Shown in pieces: positions 1 to 6,760 of a stretch of DNA of 64,000 bases (positions are counted from its first letter, which is position 1; each line of letters begins with the position of its first letter). The notes under the pieces are model-generated. The model worked only from the letters and a program-made list of their open reading frames with translations, did not search any database and was not told the origin of the DNA. The stretch is from Halpernia frigidisoli (lineage in GTDB: Bacteria; Bacteroidota; Bacteroidia; Flavobacteriales; Weeksellaceae): the NCBI RefSeq assembly GCF_900113805.1, contig NZ_FOQT01000001.1, positions 310,001 through 374,000 of the forward strand, read 5' to 3'. A program made the translations under genes and the position numbers.

Positions 1-899
1 ACTTCTACATTTTTATTTTCGGTGATAGAATCTGCAAAACTTTCTAGTTCATCTAAAATTGCGTTATTTGGTGTAATTGGCGGATATTCAAACAGGATCT
101 GGTTTTTTTCACCTTCTGCATTTTCAATGATCATATCAAAATCACTTGGATTTTCCGGCGCTTCCTTCATGCGAATTACTTCAGATTTTTTCTCTAAAAA
201 GTCAACAGAAATATAAGCGTCTTTCTGGAAAAAACGTGATTTGCGCATGGCTTTCATAGAAATTCGAGACGTTGTTAAATTCGCAACACAACCGTTTTCA
301 AACTCAATTCTCGCATTACAAATGTCCGGTGATTTTGAAACCACTGAAACGCCGGAAGCGTGAATAACTTTAACTTTTGATTTTACCAAACTGAGCAAAA
401 TATCCAGATCGTGGATCATTAAATCTAAAACTACAGAAACATCAGTTCCGCGCGGATTAAATTCTGCCAAACGGTGAATCTCAATAAACATCGGATCTTT
501 GATGTAATCTTTTGATCCAATAAAAGCAGGATTGTATCTTTCAACATGACCAACTTGCGCTTTTATATTATATTCTCTGCATTTAAAAAGAATTTCTTCC
601 GCTTCCTTTAAATTTTGAGTCACCGGTTTTTCAATGAAAAAAGGAATTCTATGTTCGATGGCTTTCATGGCGTAATCATAATGATAAACTGTCGGCGTTA
701 CAATATCAAGCATTTCGATTTCCGCCAAAAGATCTTCGAAATTTTCAAAATATTTGTAGCCAAATTCTGCTTCTATTTTTTTCCCGTTTGCCACATCTTT
801 ATCGTGAAAACCAACCAAATTATATTTTTCAGATTGGTTCAATAATTTTAAATGAATTTTACCCAAATGACCTGCGCCAACTAAACCTGCATTCAACAT
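1..899 (-). CDS. Gfo/Idh/MocA family NAD(P)-dependent oxidoreductase (C-terminus outside the window)
   Basis: The minus-strand frame opens with ATG at 899 and stays open to the window edge, giving 299 codons. The N-terminus shows a Rossmann dinucleotide loop, GAGHLG, at residues 8-13. About 90 residues in comes the IEKP motif whose Lys is the usual catalytic or cofactor-contacting residue of this family, followed by a GHVERYNP stretch typical of UDP-sugar or myo-inositol-type dehydrogenases. Family knowledge supports a cytosolic NAD(P)-linked oxidoreductase acting on a sugar or sugar nucleotide. The substrate cannot be read from the sequence. It diverges from the methyltransferase gene across a 240-base gap with repeat-like DNA. 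The C-terminal end is missing only because the window ends. Confidence 0.85.
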   Translation of the reverse strand, partial: MLNAGLVGAGHLGKIHLKLLNQSEKYNLVGFHDKDVANGKKIEAEFGYKYFENFEDLLAEIEMLDIVTPTVYHYDYAMKAIEHRIPFFIEKPVTQNLKEAEEILFKCREYNIKAQVGHVERYNPAFIGSKDYIKDPMFIEIHRLAEFNPRGTDVSVVLDLMIHDLDILLSLVKSKVKVIHASGVSVVSKSPDICNARIEFENGCVANLTTSRISMKAMRKSRFFQKDAYISVDFLEKKSEVIRMKEAPENPSDFDMIIENAEGEKNQILFEYPPITPNNAILDELESFADSITENKNVE

Positions 900-937
900 A
901 GAAAATTTATTTTTTTAAGTTTTGTAAAGATAATAAT

Positions 938-1137
938 TAGTTGATAGTTGTCGGTTGTCCGTTGTCGGAAAAACTTAGAAATTATGGAATAATAATTCTT
1001 ATCTCGAAAATTAACAGGCAAATTGCAAGATAAAACTGGAATCTTTATATTTGTTAATCATTCAATTTGGTAAATGATTTTTTATTGTTAATCCAAATGT
1101 AATATACTCACAACTATCAACTGACAACCAACAACTA
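938..1137. repeat. Inverted pair of short 7-bp-period repeats flanking the intergenic gap
   Basis: Around 938-968 the + strand reads as degenerate TTGTCGG-like heptamers. At 1111-1137 the complementary pattern of CAACTGA/CAACCAA heptamers appears, so the two could pair across the gap. Related heptamer runs occur at 3943-3970 and 35970-36004. Confidence 0.6.
1023..1053 (+). promoter_or_regulatory. Bacteroidetes-type promoter for pcm
   Basis: TTG at 1023-1025 is followed after 20 bases by TATATTTG at 1046-1053. This is a full match to the -33 TTG and -7 TAnnTTTG elements of Bacteroidetes primary-sigma promoters. It lies about 85 bases upstream of the pcm start. Assigned by pattern only. Confidence 0.55.
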
Positions 1138-1139
1138 AA

Positions 1140-1790
1140 GTGACGGACTCTTTTGTACATAAAGGCAAGCGAAAATTTTTGGTAGAATATCTGAGGAATA
1201 AAATCGGGATTTCTGATGAAAATGTTTTAAATGCAATTAATGAAGTGCCTCGCCATCTTTTTATCCAAAGTATTTTTGAAGAATTTGCCTACGAAGACCG
1301 CGCTTTTCCAATTGCTTCGCATCAAACTATTTCTCATCCATCGACAGTTGCCGAACAAAGTGAACTTTTAGAATTGAAAAAAGATGAAAAAGTCATGGAA
1401 ATTGGCACTGGTTGCGGTTATCAAACCATGGTTTTAATGAAAATGAATGCTTTGGTTTACACAGTCGAAAGACAAAAAGATTTGTTTGAATATTCTAAAA
1501 ATAAATTACGAGAATTGCATTCTAGACCAAAATTCCAAAGTTTTGGTGATGGTTTTGCCGGACTTCCAACTTTCGCACCTTTTGATAAAATTTTAGTGAC
1601 TTGTGGCGCAGAAAATTTGCCGACAGAACTTTTACATCAATTAAAAATTGGTGGAAAAATGGTTATTCCAATGGGAAAAACTGACGAACAGATTCTTTAC
1701 AGATTTACAAAAGTTTCAGAAAAAGAAATTCATAAAGAAGCATTTGGCGCGTATAAATTTGTGCCAATGCTTGGAAATACAAATATTTAA
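1140..1790 (+). CDS. pcm: Protein-L-isoaspartate O-methyltransferase
   Basis: This enzyme uses S-adenosylmethionine to methylate L-isoaspartyl residues in damaged proteins, allowing their repair in the cytosol. The 216-residue product has the family length. SAM motif I, EIGTGCGYQ, lies near residues 82-90, and the PCMT signatures SHPSTVAEQ and GDGFAGLP flank it. The only in-frame start that keeps the conserved KGKR..LVEYLR opening is GTG at 1140, directly after a repeat run and about 85 bases downstream of a TTG/TATATTTG promoter. It is a single-gene unit, with the next gene on the same strand 133 bases away beyond a hairpin. Confidence 0.93.
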   Translation: MTDSFVHKGKRKFLVEYLRNKIGISDENVLNAINEVPRHLFIQSIFEEFAYEDRAFPIASHQTISHPSTVAEQSELLELKKDEKVMEIGTGCGYQTMVLMKMNALVYTVERQKDLFEYSKNKLRELHSRPKFQSFGDGFAGLPTFAPFDKILVTCGAENLPTELLHQLKIGGKMVIPMGKTDEQILYRFTKVSEKEIHKEAFGAYKFVPMLGNTNI

Positions 1791-1806
1791 AATCACAATT
1801 GTGAAT

Positions 1807-1890
1807 TTTTTTTCTCTCTGATTTATTTTATTTGGCAGATTTTAATTTAAAATAAATCTGCATCATCTGTGTAATCTGCGAGAGAAAAAT
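1807..1890. repeat. Hairpin-forming repeat built on ATCTGYG units
   Basis: The left arm begins TTTTTCTCTC and the right arm ends GAGAGAAAAA. Inside are CAGATTT on one side and several AATCTGCG/ATCTGTG units on the other. The same design recurs at 2938-3016 and 22745-22852. It lies between pcm and the dehydrogenase gene and could also end pcm transcription. Confidence 0.55.
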
Positions 1891-1923
1891 ATTAGTTTTT
1901 TGAAATAAATAAATAAAATCAAA

Positions 1924-2895
1924 ATGAAAATATTCCTAAATAAAGCCATTCCACAAGTGGGAATGAAAATTTTAAATGATTCAAACAACGAAATTATCAT
2001 TCCTGCAAAAGAAAATATTTCTGATGTAGAATTCTTAAAATATTGCAAAAATGCAGACGTCATTTTAAACGTCGGCGGAAATAAACTGGACAAAGAATTT
2101 TTTGATAATTGTCCAAACTTAAAAGCGATTTCGTTATTTTCAGTCGGTTATAATTCTGTTGATATTGCTGAAGCAACAAAAAGAAAAATTCCTGTGGGAA
2201 ATACGCCGGATGTTCTGAGTCGTGCAACTTCTGATATTGCTTTTTTGCTGATGCAATCTGTTTCACGATTGGCAAGTCATAATTTTCAAAAAGTAAAAGA
2301 CGGAAACTGGGGAAGTTTTGATCCGATGGAAAATTTAGGTCAGGAACTGTATGGCAAAACTTTGGGTGTTTTTGGTTTGGGAAGAATTGGTTTTGAAATG
2401 GCAAAAAAATGCAAAGCCGCTTTTGATATGGAAATTATTTACCACAACAGAAGTAGAAATGAAGAAGTAGAAAAAGAACTTGGGGCAAAATATGTTTCTT
2501 TTGAAGAATTGGTGAAAAATTCTGATGTTTTAAGTATTCATGCGAATTTCGAGGCTAAAGATTCTAATTTATTTAATGCTGAAATTTTCGCAAAAATGAA
2601 ACCCAATTTAATTTTCATAAATACTGCACGGGGCGGTTTTCAAAATGAAAAAGATTTATACAAAGCATTAAAAAACGGAACAATTTGGGGCGCAGGTTTA
2701 GATGTTACAAACCCTGAACCGATGGAAAAATCAAATTCATTATTACAACTTTCAAACGTTTGTGTTTTGCCGCATATCGGTTCTGCAACAATTGAAGCAA
2801 GAAATGGAATGGCAAAAATTGCGGCTGAAAATGCGGTCAGTTTTACAAAAGGCGAGAAGATGAAAACTTGTGTAAATCCGGAAGTTTATATTTAA
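1924..2895 (+). CDS. D-isomer-specific 2-hydroxyacid dehydrogenase (glyoxylate/hydroxypyruvate reductase-like)
   Basis: The 323-residue product belongs to the D-2-hydroxyacid dehydrogenases, cytosolic NAD(P)H enzymes that reduce 2-keto acids. The Rossmann loop GLGRIG sits near residue 153. The catalytic Arg lies in INTARGG, the Glu in the NPEPM loop, and the His in LPHIGSAT near residue 290, all in family order and spacing. The length fits glycerate dehydrogenase or glyoxylate reductase better than SerA, because there is no C-terminal ACT domain. The exact substrate is not decidable here. The ATG at 1924 follows an AT-rich leader downstream of an ATCTGCG hairpin repeat. Confidence 0.88.
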   Translation: MKIFLNKAIPQVGMKILNDSNNEIIIPAKENISDVEFLKYCKNADVILNVGGNKLDKEFFDNCPNLKAISLFSVGYNSVDIAEATKRKIPVGNTPDVLSRATSDIAFLLMQSVSRLASHNFQKVKDGNWGSFDPMENLGQELYGKTLGVFGLGRIGFEMAKKCKAAFDMEIIYHNRSRNEEVEKELGAKYVSFEELVKNSDVLSIHANFEAKDSNLFNAEIFAKMKPNLIFINTARGGFQNEKDLYKALKNGTIWGAGLDVTNPEPMEKSNSLLQLSNVCVLPHIGSATIEARNGMAKIAAENAVSFTKGEKMKTCVNPEVYI

Positions 2896-2937
2896 AATTT
2901 CAGCAGCTAATTTTCAACTAAATACTTTATATAAAAA

Positions 2938-3016
2938 AATATCTAGTAGATTTTACAGATTGAGCAGATTTTTTTTAATTTAAATCTGCGAAATCAGCAA
3001 AATCTGCGAGAAAATA
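2938..3016. repeat. Hairpin-forming repeat built on 9-bp AATCTGCGA units
   Basis: The left arm carries CAGATT units. The right arm reads AATCTGCGA, AATCAGCAA, AATCTGCGA at a 9-bp period. The outer ends are AAATATC and GAAAATATTT. It lies between two convergent genes and may act as a bidirectional terminator. Confidence 0.6.
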
Positions 3017-3067
3017 TTTTAAGTATTTTGAAAAATTACTTATTACCAATTTCTCATTACAAATAAT

Positions 3068-3892
3068 CTATCCCATAATATGAAAACCACCATCAACATG
3101 ACGAATTTCCCCCGTAATTCTGGTTTCGGGACGAAATAAATGCACGATTTCATGCGCCAGATCTTCCGGCAAAGCGTTTCCAAGCGGACTGATTCTGTGC
3201 GCTCTTTCTACATCTTCGTCTTTTAAAGTCGCGTTTCCCGCCTTGCTTCCCATGTAAGGTGAAAATCTCAAAGCATTTGCTCTGATTCCGTATTTGTTTC
3301 CCAGTTCATAAGCCATTTCAATCGTCAATCTTTCTAATGCCGCCTTCGCGATGCTCATATTGATGTAAGGAAAAAAGGACACTTTTTCGGCTGCAATGTA
3401 ACTTAAAGAAACAATTGAAGCGCCATTTTGCAGAACACCGCCATAAAGCAAGGCGTGGCAGAGCGAAACTAAAGAAAACGCGGACACGTTCATCGTGTCA
3501 TTAAACTCTTCCGGCGTTACTTCCAGCATTGGTTTTACCGATTTATTTCTAATGGTTTTGTCCATTGCGATGGCATGTAAAAAGCCATTTAATTCGATGT
3601 TTTTTTCCTTTAAATCTGTCGCTAAAAAAGTCAAACTTTCCGGGATTGTAACATCCAAAGGCTCAGTATAAATGTCTTTACCTAAAACTTTTTCGACGGC
3701 ACTTTTAAAATCATCATAATTTTTATTTAAAAAATCACTCGCTTTTTCAGATAAATTTTGATGAAATTGCGTTACGCCAAGTCCTGTGCAAACAACGTTT
3801 CCGTTGTTTTGTAAGACTTTTTCCGCCGTTTTCATGGCCAAGGAATTTTCATCTGCAATTCCGGTGATTAAAAATGTATTGTTTGAAAGCAT
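3068..3892 (-). CDS. fabI: Enoyl-[acyl-carrier-protein] reductase-like SDR (FabI type)
   Basis: FabI reduces trans-2-enoyl-ACP with NAD(P)H in the last step of each fatty-acid elongation cycle. The 274-residue protein has the FabI arrangement: an N-terminal GIADENSLAM loop corresponding to the divergent FabI cofactor-binding loop, Tyr165, and the Tyr176-x6-Lys183 active-site pair in the context FFPYINMSIAKAALE. The C-terminal ITGEIRHVDGGFHIMG matches the family end. It lies 74 bases downstream of a KAS III gene on the same strand, so the two may form a small lipid unit. Another FabI may exist elsewhere, so a role in a special lipid rather than bulk synthesis remains possible. Confidence 0.82.
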   Translation of the reverse strand: MLSNNTFLITGIADENSLAMKTAEKVLQNNGNVVCTGLGVTQFHQNLSEKASDFLNKNYDDFKSAVEKVLGKDIYTEPLDVTIPESLTFLATDLKEKNIELNGFLHAIAMDKTIRNKSVKPMLEVTPEEFNDTMNVSAFSLVSLCHALLYGGVLQNGASIVSLSYIAAEKVSFFPYINMSIAKAALERLTIEMAYELGNKYGIRANALRFSPYMGSKAGNATLKDEDVERAHRISPLGNALPEDLAHEIVHLFRPETRITGEIRHVDGGFHIMG

Positions 3893-3897
3893 AATTT

Positions 3898-3970
3898 TTT
3901 AGTAAAAAGTAAAAAGTAAAAAGTAAAAAGTTTTTTATTTATTTTCCGACAACCGACAACCGACAACTAA
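3898..3970. repeat. Two adjacent heptamer tandem repeats
   Basis: Four GTAAAAA units run through 3900-3931. Three ACAACCG-type units follow at 3943-3966, reaching into the stop of the neighbouring KAS III gene. Both have a 7-bp period although their sequences are unrelated. Confidence 0.7.
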
Positions 3971-4944
3971 ACTTTATAAAGCGCTGTTCCCCAGGTCCAT
4001 CCTGAACCAACCGCTGCGAAAAGTAATAAATTTCCTGGTTGAATTTTTCCGCTTCTGTAGGTTTCATCCAACACAATTGGGATTGTTCCGCCAGAAGTAT
4101 TGGCGTATTTATCCATATTCGTCATCACTTTTTCAAAAGGAATATTGACTTTTCTTGCCGTTTCCTGTAAAATCCTGATACTCGGTTGATGCGGTATTAC
4201 CCAATCAACATTATCTGATGTTAATTGATTGGCTTCCAGGATTTCCGTAATCACTTCAGGTAAAACTTTGGTTGCGGTTTCATAAACTTCCTTGCCGTTC
4301 ATTTGAAAATAATGCTGTCTGTTTTTCAATGTTTCTTCCGATGCAGGAATTTCCGATCCTCCCGCAGGAATATTAAAATGCATTTTTCCGCGTCCATCCG
4401 CATGAAGTTTAAAATCCATAAAACCTTTATCTTCAGTCGTTGCAGAGATTAAGATTGCACCTGCACCATCACCAAAAAACACAGAATCTTTTCGTTCCCA
4501 ATCTGTGATCGTTGAAAAAGTATCTGCGCCAATTACCAAAACATTTTTATATAATCCTGTTTGCACAAACTGACATGCGATCGTAATTCCATAAAGTCCG
4601 CCCGAGCAAACAGCAGAAATATCAAAAGCAACTGCTTGAAATGCACCCATTTTTTCCTGTACAAAACACGCTGTAGAAGGCGCTTGTCTGTCTGGCGTGG
4701 AAGTCGCAACAATAATTAAATTTAGATCTTCGGGTTTCACGTCAGTTCCTTCCAACGCGCGTAAACCTGCTTTATAAGCCAAATCGCTTGTTACTTCGCC
4801 CACCGCAATTCTGCGCTCCCTGATTCCTAAATTTTTAAAAATCCACTCATCTGAAGAACCAACGGCTTCAAAAAAGTCATTTTTTAAAATTTTTGGCGGA
4901 ACATAAGAACCAGTTCCTTTTATGTAAGCGTTTATCTTCGTCAT
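3967..4944 (-). CDS. 3-oxoacyl-ACP synthase III family protein (KAS III/FabH-like)
   Basis: KAS III enzymes start fatty-acid or polyketide chains by condensing an acyl-CoA or acyl-ACP with malonyl-ACP. The 325-residue protein carries the full triad: Cys113 in SAVCSGG, His252 in PHQPS, and Asn282 in NTSGG. The GDGAGA and FAAVGSGWTWG loops are also typical. FabI-like reductase follows 74 bases downstream. The usual flavobacterial fabH is linked to rpmF, which is not seen here, so this may be a second, specialised KAS III. That is inference. Confidence 0.85.
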   Translation of the reverse strand: MTKINAYIKGTGSYVPPKILKNDFFEAVGSSDEWIFKNLGIRERRIAVGEVTSDLAYKAGLRALEGTDVKPEDLNLIIVATSTPDRQAPSTACFVQEKMGAFQAVAFDISAVCSGGLYGITIACQFVQTGLYKNVLVIGADTFSTITDWERKDSVFFGDGAGAILISATTEDKGFMDFKLHADGRGKMHFNIPAGGSEIPASEETLKNRQHYFQMNGKEVYETATKVLPEVITEILEANQLTSDNVDWVIPHQPSIRILQETARKVNIPFEKVMTNMDKYANTSGGTIPIVLDETYRSGKIQPGNLLLFAAVGSGWTWGTALYKV

Positions 4945-5118
4945 TTTTTATAATTGTTTGCAAATATCAAATAAATATTTAAAATCTTTGTCTTTTTATT
5001 AGTAAAAGTTACTAAGTATTATATAAATTGGATTTAAATAAATAAAATGTCATATAAAAATTATTTCGTCCTAAATAATGTTGTGGCAAAAAAATTGTTA
5101 CGTTTTAAAAAAAATATT

Positions 5119-5409
5119 ATGAGCACAGAAAACAACGAAAACGAAATAGAAAAAAATCTTGAAGAACTTGATTATCCAAAAAGCGAAGATATTTTCGCGA
5201 AGGAAGATCACATTTCTATCGACGCAAATGGAAATTTGACTGAGAACGAAAATATTTTGGACGGCATGGAAGCTAATTTAGATGTTCCTGGTTCGGAACT
5301 TGACAATGCGCAGGAAGAAATTGGTTCTGAAGACGAGGAGAATAATTATTACAGCACAAGTGATAATAATGACAATCATGAGGAAGTAAATGATGATTTA
5401 ATTTCTTAA
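5119..5409 (+). CDS. Small acidic hypothetical protein
   Basis: I do not recognise a family. Starting at ATG 5119 gives 96 residues, extremely rich in Glu, Asp and Asn, with no signal peptide, membrane segment or cysteine. It is probably a soluble, largely disordered polyanion. An in-frame ATG at 5047 would add 24 basic and hydrophobic residues quite unlike the rest, and a TTG/TACGTTTT promoter-like pair (5081-5106) sits between the two, so 5119 is preferred. A strong bidirectional terminator follows directly. Confidence 0.6.
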   Translation: MSTENNENEIEKNLEELDYPKSEDIFAKEDHISIDANGNLTENENILDGMEANLDVPGSELDNAQEEIGSEDEENNYYSTSDNNDNHEEVNDDLIS

Positions 5410-5428
5410 ATTTCACCAAATAAATAAA

Positions 5429-5458
5429 AAAAACCGGAAAATTTTCCGGTTTTTTTTT
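5429..5458. terminator. Bidirectional intrinsic terminator
   Basis: AACCGGAAAA pairs with TTTTCCGGTT, flanked by an A tract on the left and eight T on the right. It can end both the small acidic gene on + and the lipoprotein gene on -. Confidence 0.85.
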
Positions 5459-5471
5459 AATTTGAAAGTAA

Positions 5472-5900
5472 TTATTTCACTTTATCTTCCACTTTTCCAG
5501 CTGTTTTTTCAACTTCTTTTAGTTGCTCTTTGGCTGCATCGTTTGTGTTGTCCAGTTGCTTGTTAGCACCTTTCATATCGCCATTTGTCGCGCGAATTGT
5601 CTCACCAGCGCTTTTTTTCACGGCATCTAATTTTGCCTGAAGTTCATCCAGTTTTGTCTGCGCAGCGCCCAATAAAACCTGATCGCCTTTTGCTTTCGCC
5701 TCATCAAGTTCTTTTTGCGCTTGATTCACCGCATCTTGTGCATCTGCAACATTTTCATTAAGATCTTTTTGTGCATCAGCCACATTTTCGCCCGTCACAG
5801 TTGCCACATCAGTTGGCACGGTTTCCATTTTTGCATCTTTATTACAAGATGTAAGGAATGTAAAACCTGCTGCCGCAGCAATTAACCATACTTTTTTCAT
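5472..5900 (-). CDS. Small coiled-coil lipoprotein
   Basis: The 142-residue product begins with a basic and hydrophobic signal ending in the lipobox FLTSC, so Cys19 should be lipidated and the protein anchored in a membrane facing the periplasm or surface. The mature part is almost entirely Ala/Lys/Glu/Asp/Gln heptads with repeated NVADAQ units near residues 39-55, predicting a long helical coiled coil much like Lpp or YgdI-type lipoproteins. No catalytic residues are evident. It stands alone between two terminator or spacer regions. A structural or envelope-spacing role is inference. Confidence 0.75.
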   Translation of the reverse strand: MKKVWLIAAAAGFTFLTSCNKDAKMETVPTDVATVTGENVADAQKDLNENVADAQDAVNQAQKELDEAKAKGDQVLLGAAQTKLDELQAKLDAVKKSAGETIRATNGDMKGANKQLDNTNDAAKEQLKEVEKTAGKVEDKVK

Positions 5901-5984
5901 AGTTTATTTTTTTAAATAATTAAATTTAAAGATATAAAATAAAGGTTAAAAATTTTATCTGTTGATCAAATTTTATCCGAAAAT

Positions 5985-6368
5985 TTAAAAAATAGAACTT
6001 GGTTTTTTATCCTCATCAATCGCAACCAATGTAAAATCCCCTGACACGGCTCTTTCTCGACTTTCGCCATACATTTCTTCCACAAAAATCTCAACATTTA
6101 CTTTCAGACTTGTGTTTCCCACATATTTCACTTTCCCGATCAATTCCACCAAAGTATCGGCAGGAATGGGTTTTTTAAAATCAATGCGATCGCAACTTAC
6201 CGTCACAAAGGCTTTTCTGGCAAATCTCGTTGCCGTCATAAACGCCACTTCATCCATCATTTCCATCACTTTTCCGCCAAACATCGTGTTGTGATGATTG
6301 GTCGTATTGGGGAAAACCACTTTAAAAACTTTGGTAATAGACTTTTGAATTTCTGTCTCGTAATTCAT
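5985..6368 (-). CDS. Acyl-CoA thioesterase, hotdog fold (YciA/BACH type)
   Basis: The 127-residue product matches single-domain acyl-CoA thioesterases, which hydrolyse acyl-CoA to free acid and CoA in the cytosol. Diagnostic features are the N-terminal PNTTNHHNTMFGGKVMEMMDE segment, where Asn/His and the Asp-Glu pair line the active site, the central VSCDRIDFKKPI strand, and the closing FTLVAID strand. Length and motif order fit one hotdog domain. It appears to be transcribed alone. Substrate chain length cannot be predicted. Confidence 0.85.
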   Translation of the reverse strand: MNYETEIQKSITKVFKVVFPNTTNHHNTMFGGKVMEMMDEVAFMTATRFARKAFVTVSCDRIDFKKPIPADTLVELIGKVKYVGNTSLKVNVEIFVEEMYGESRERAVSGDFTLVAIDEDKKPSSIF

Positions 6369-6760
6369 TTAATTAAAATTTTAAAATTAAAAATGAATAG
6401 AAAACCTCATGTTTTCTACTTCACCCGCGAAAGTTTTTGGGGATCTGACTTACCGAAAATTCAGTTTACAGTTGCGCGACAGTTCGTGATTTCCACACGA
6501 TTCACCCATTTTTTGAATGGCGAAGATAAAGTTTTATCATGGACTTTGAAGCAACACAATTATTTCTTCTTTCAATCGTCGTCCGGCTATCCATTCCAAT
6601 CTTTTTTTTCGTCAAATGCACGAAAAAAAAGGATTTCCATTCCTATTCGGGCTAAGAAGTTCAGGTATTTTCTCTTTCGAAAGGAAGTTCTGTACAAATT
6701 TAACTGCAGTAATATGAAATTTGAATACCTTTAAACCATAAGAATTTTAATACTTCTCGA
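6369..6760. other. Gene-free spacer with a dispersed hairpin repeat
   Basis: No convincing gene lies in this 392-base gap. At 6590-6660 a palindrome, TCTTTTTTTTCG at 6600-6610 against CGAAAAAAAAGGA at 6621-6633, is flanked by GGCTATCC on the left and TTCGGGCT on the right. This is the same layout as the repeats at 28.5-28.9 kb, 35.8 kb and 55.4 kb. The open frame across the region has no gene-like composition. Confidence 0.5.

Noticed and set aside
3900-3966. Possible CRISPR array
   Set aside because: Units are only 7 bases with no spacers, and no cas gene is present in the window.
3068-4944. Resorcinol or flexirubin pigment cluster
   Set aside because: Only a KAS III and a FabI-like gene are present; no DarA-like cyclase, acyl carrier protein or ammonia-lyase is adjacent.
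5047-5118. N-terminal extension of the small acidic protein
   Set aside because: The extra 24 residues are basic and hydrophobic, unlike the rest, and a promoter-like pair lies between the two starts.
6291-6734. 147-codon open frame on +
   Set aside because: It overlaps the thioesterase start antisense, crosses a hairpin repeat, has no start signal and no protein-like composition.
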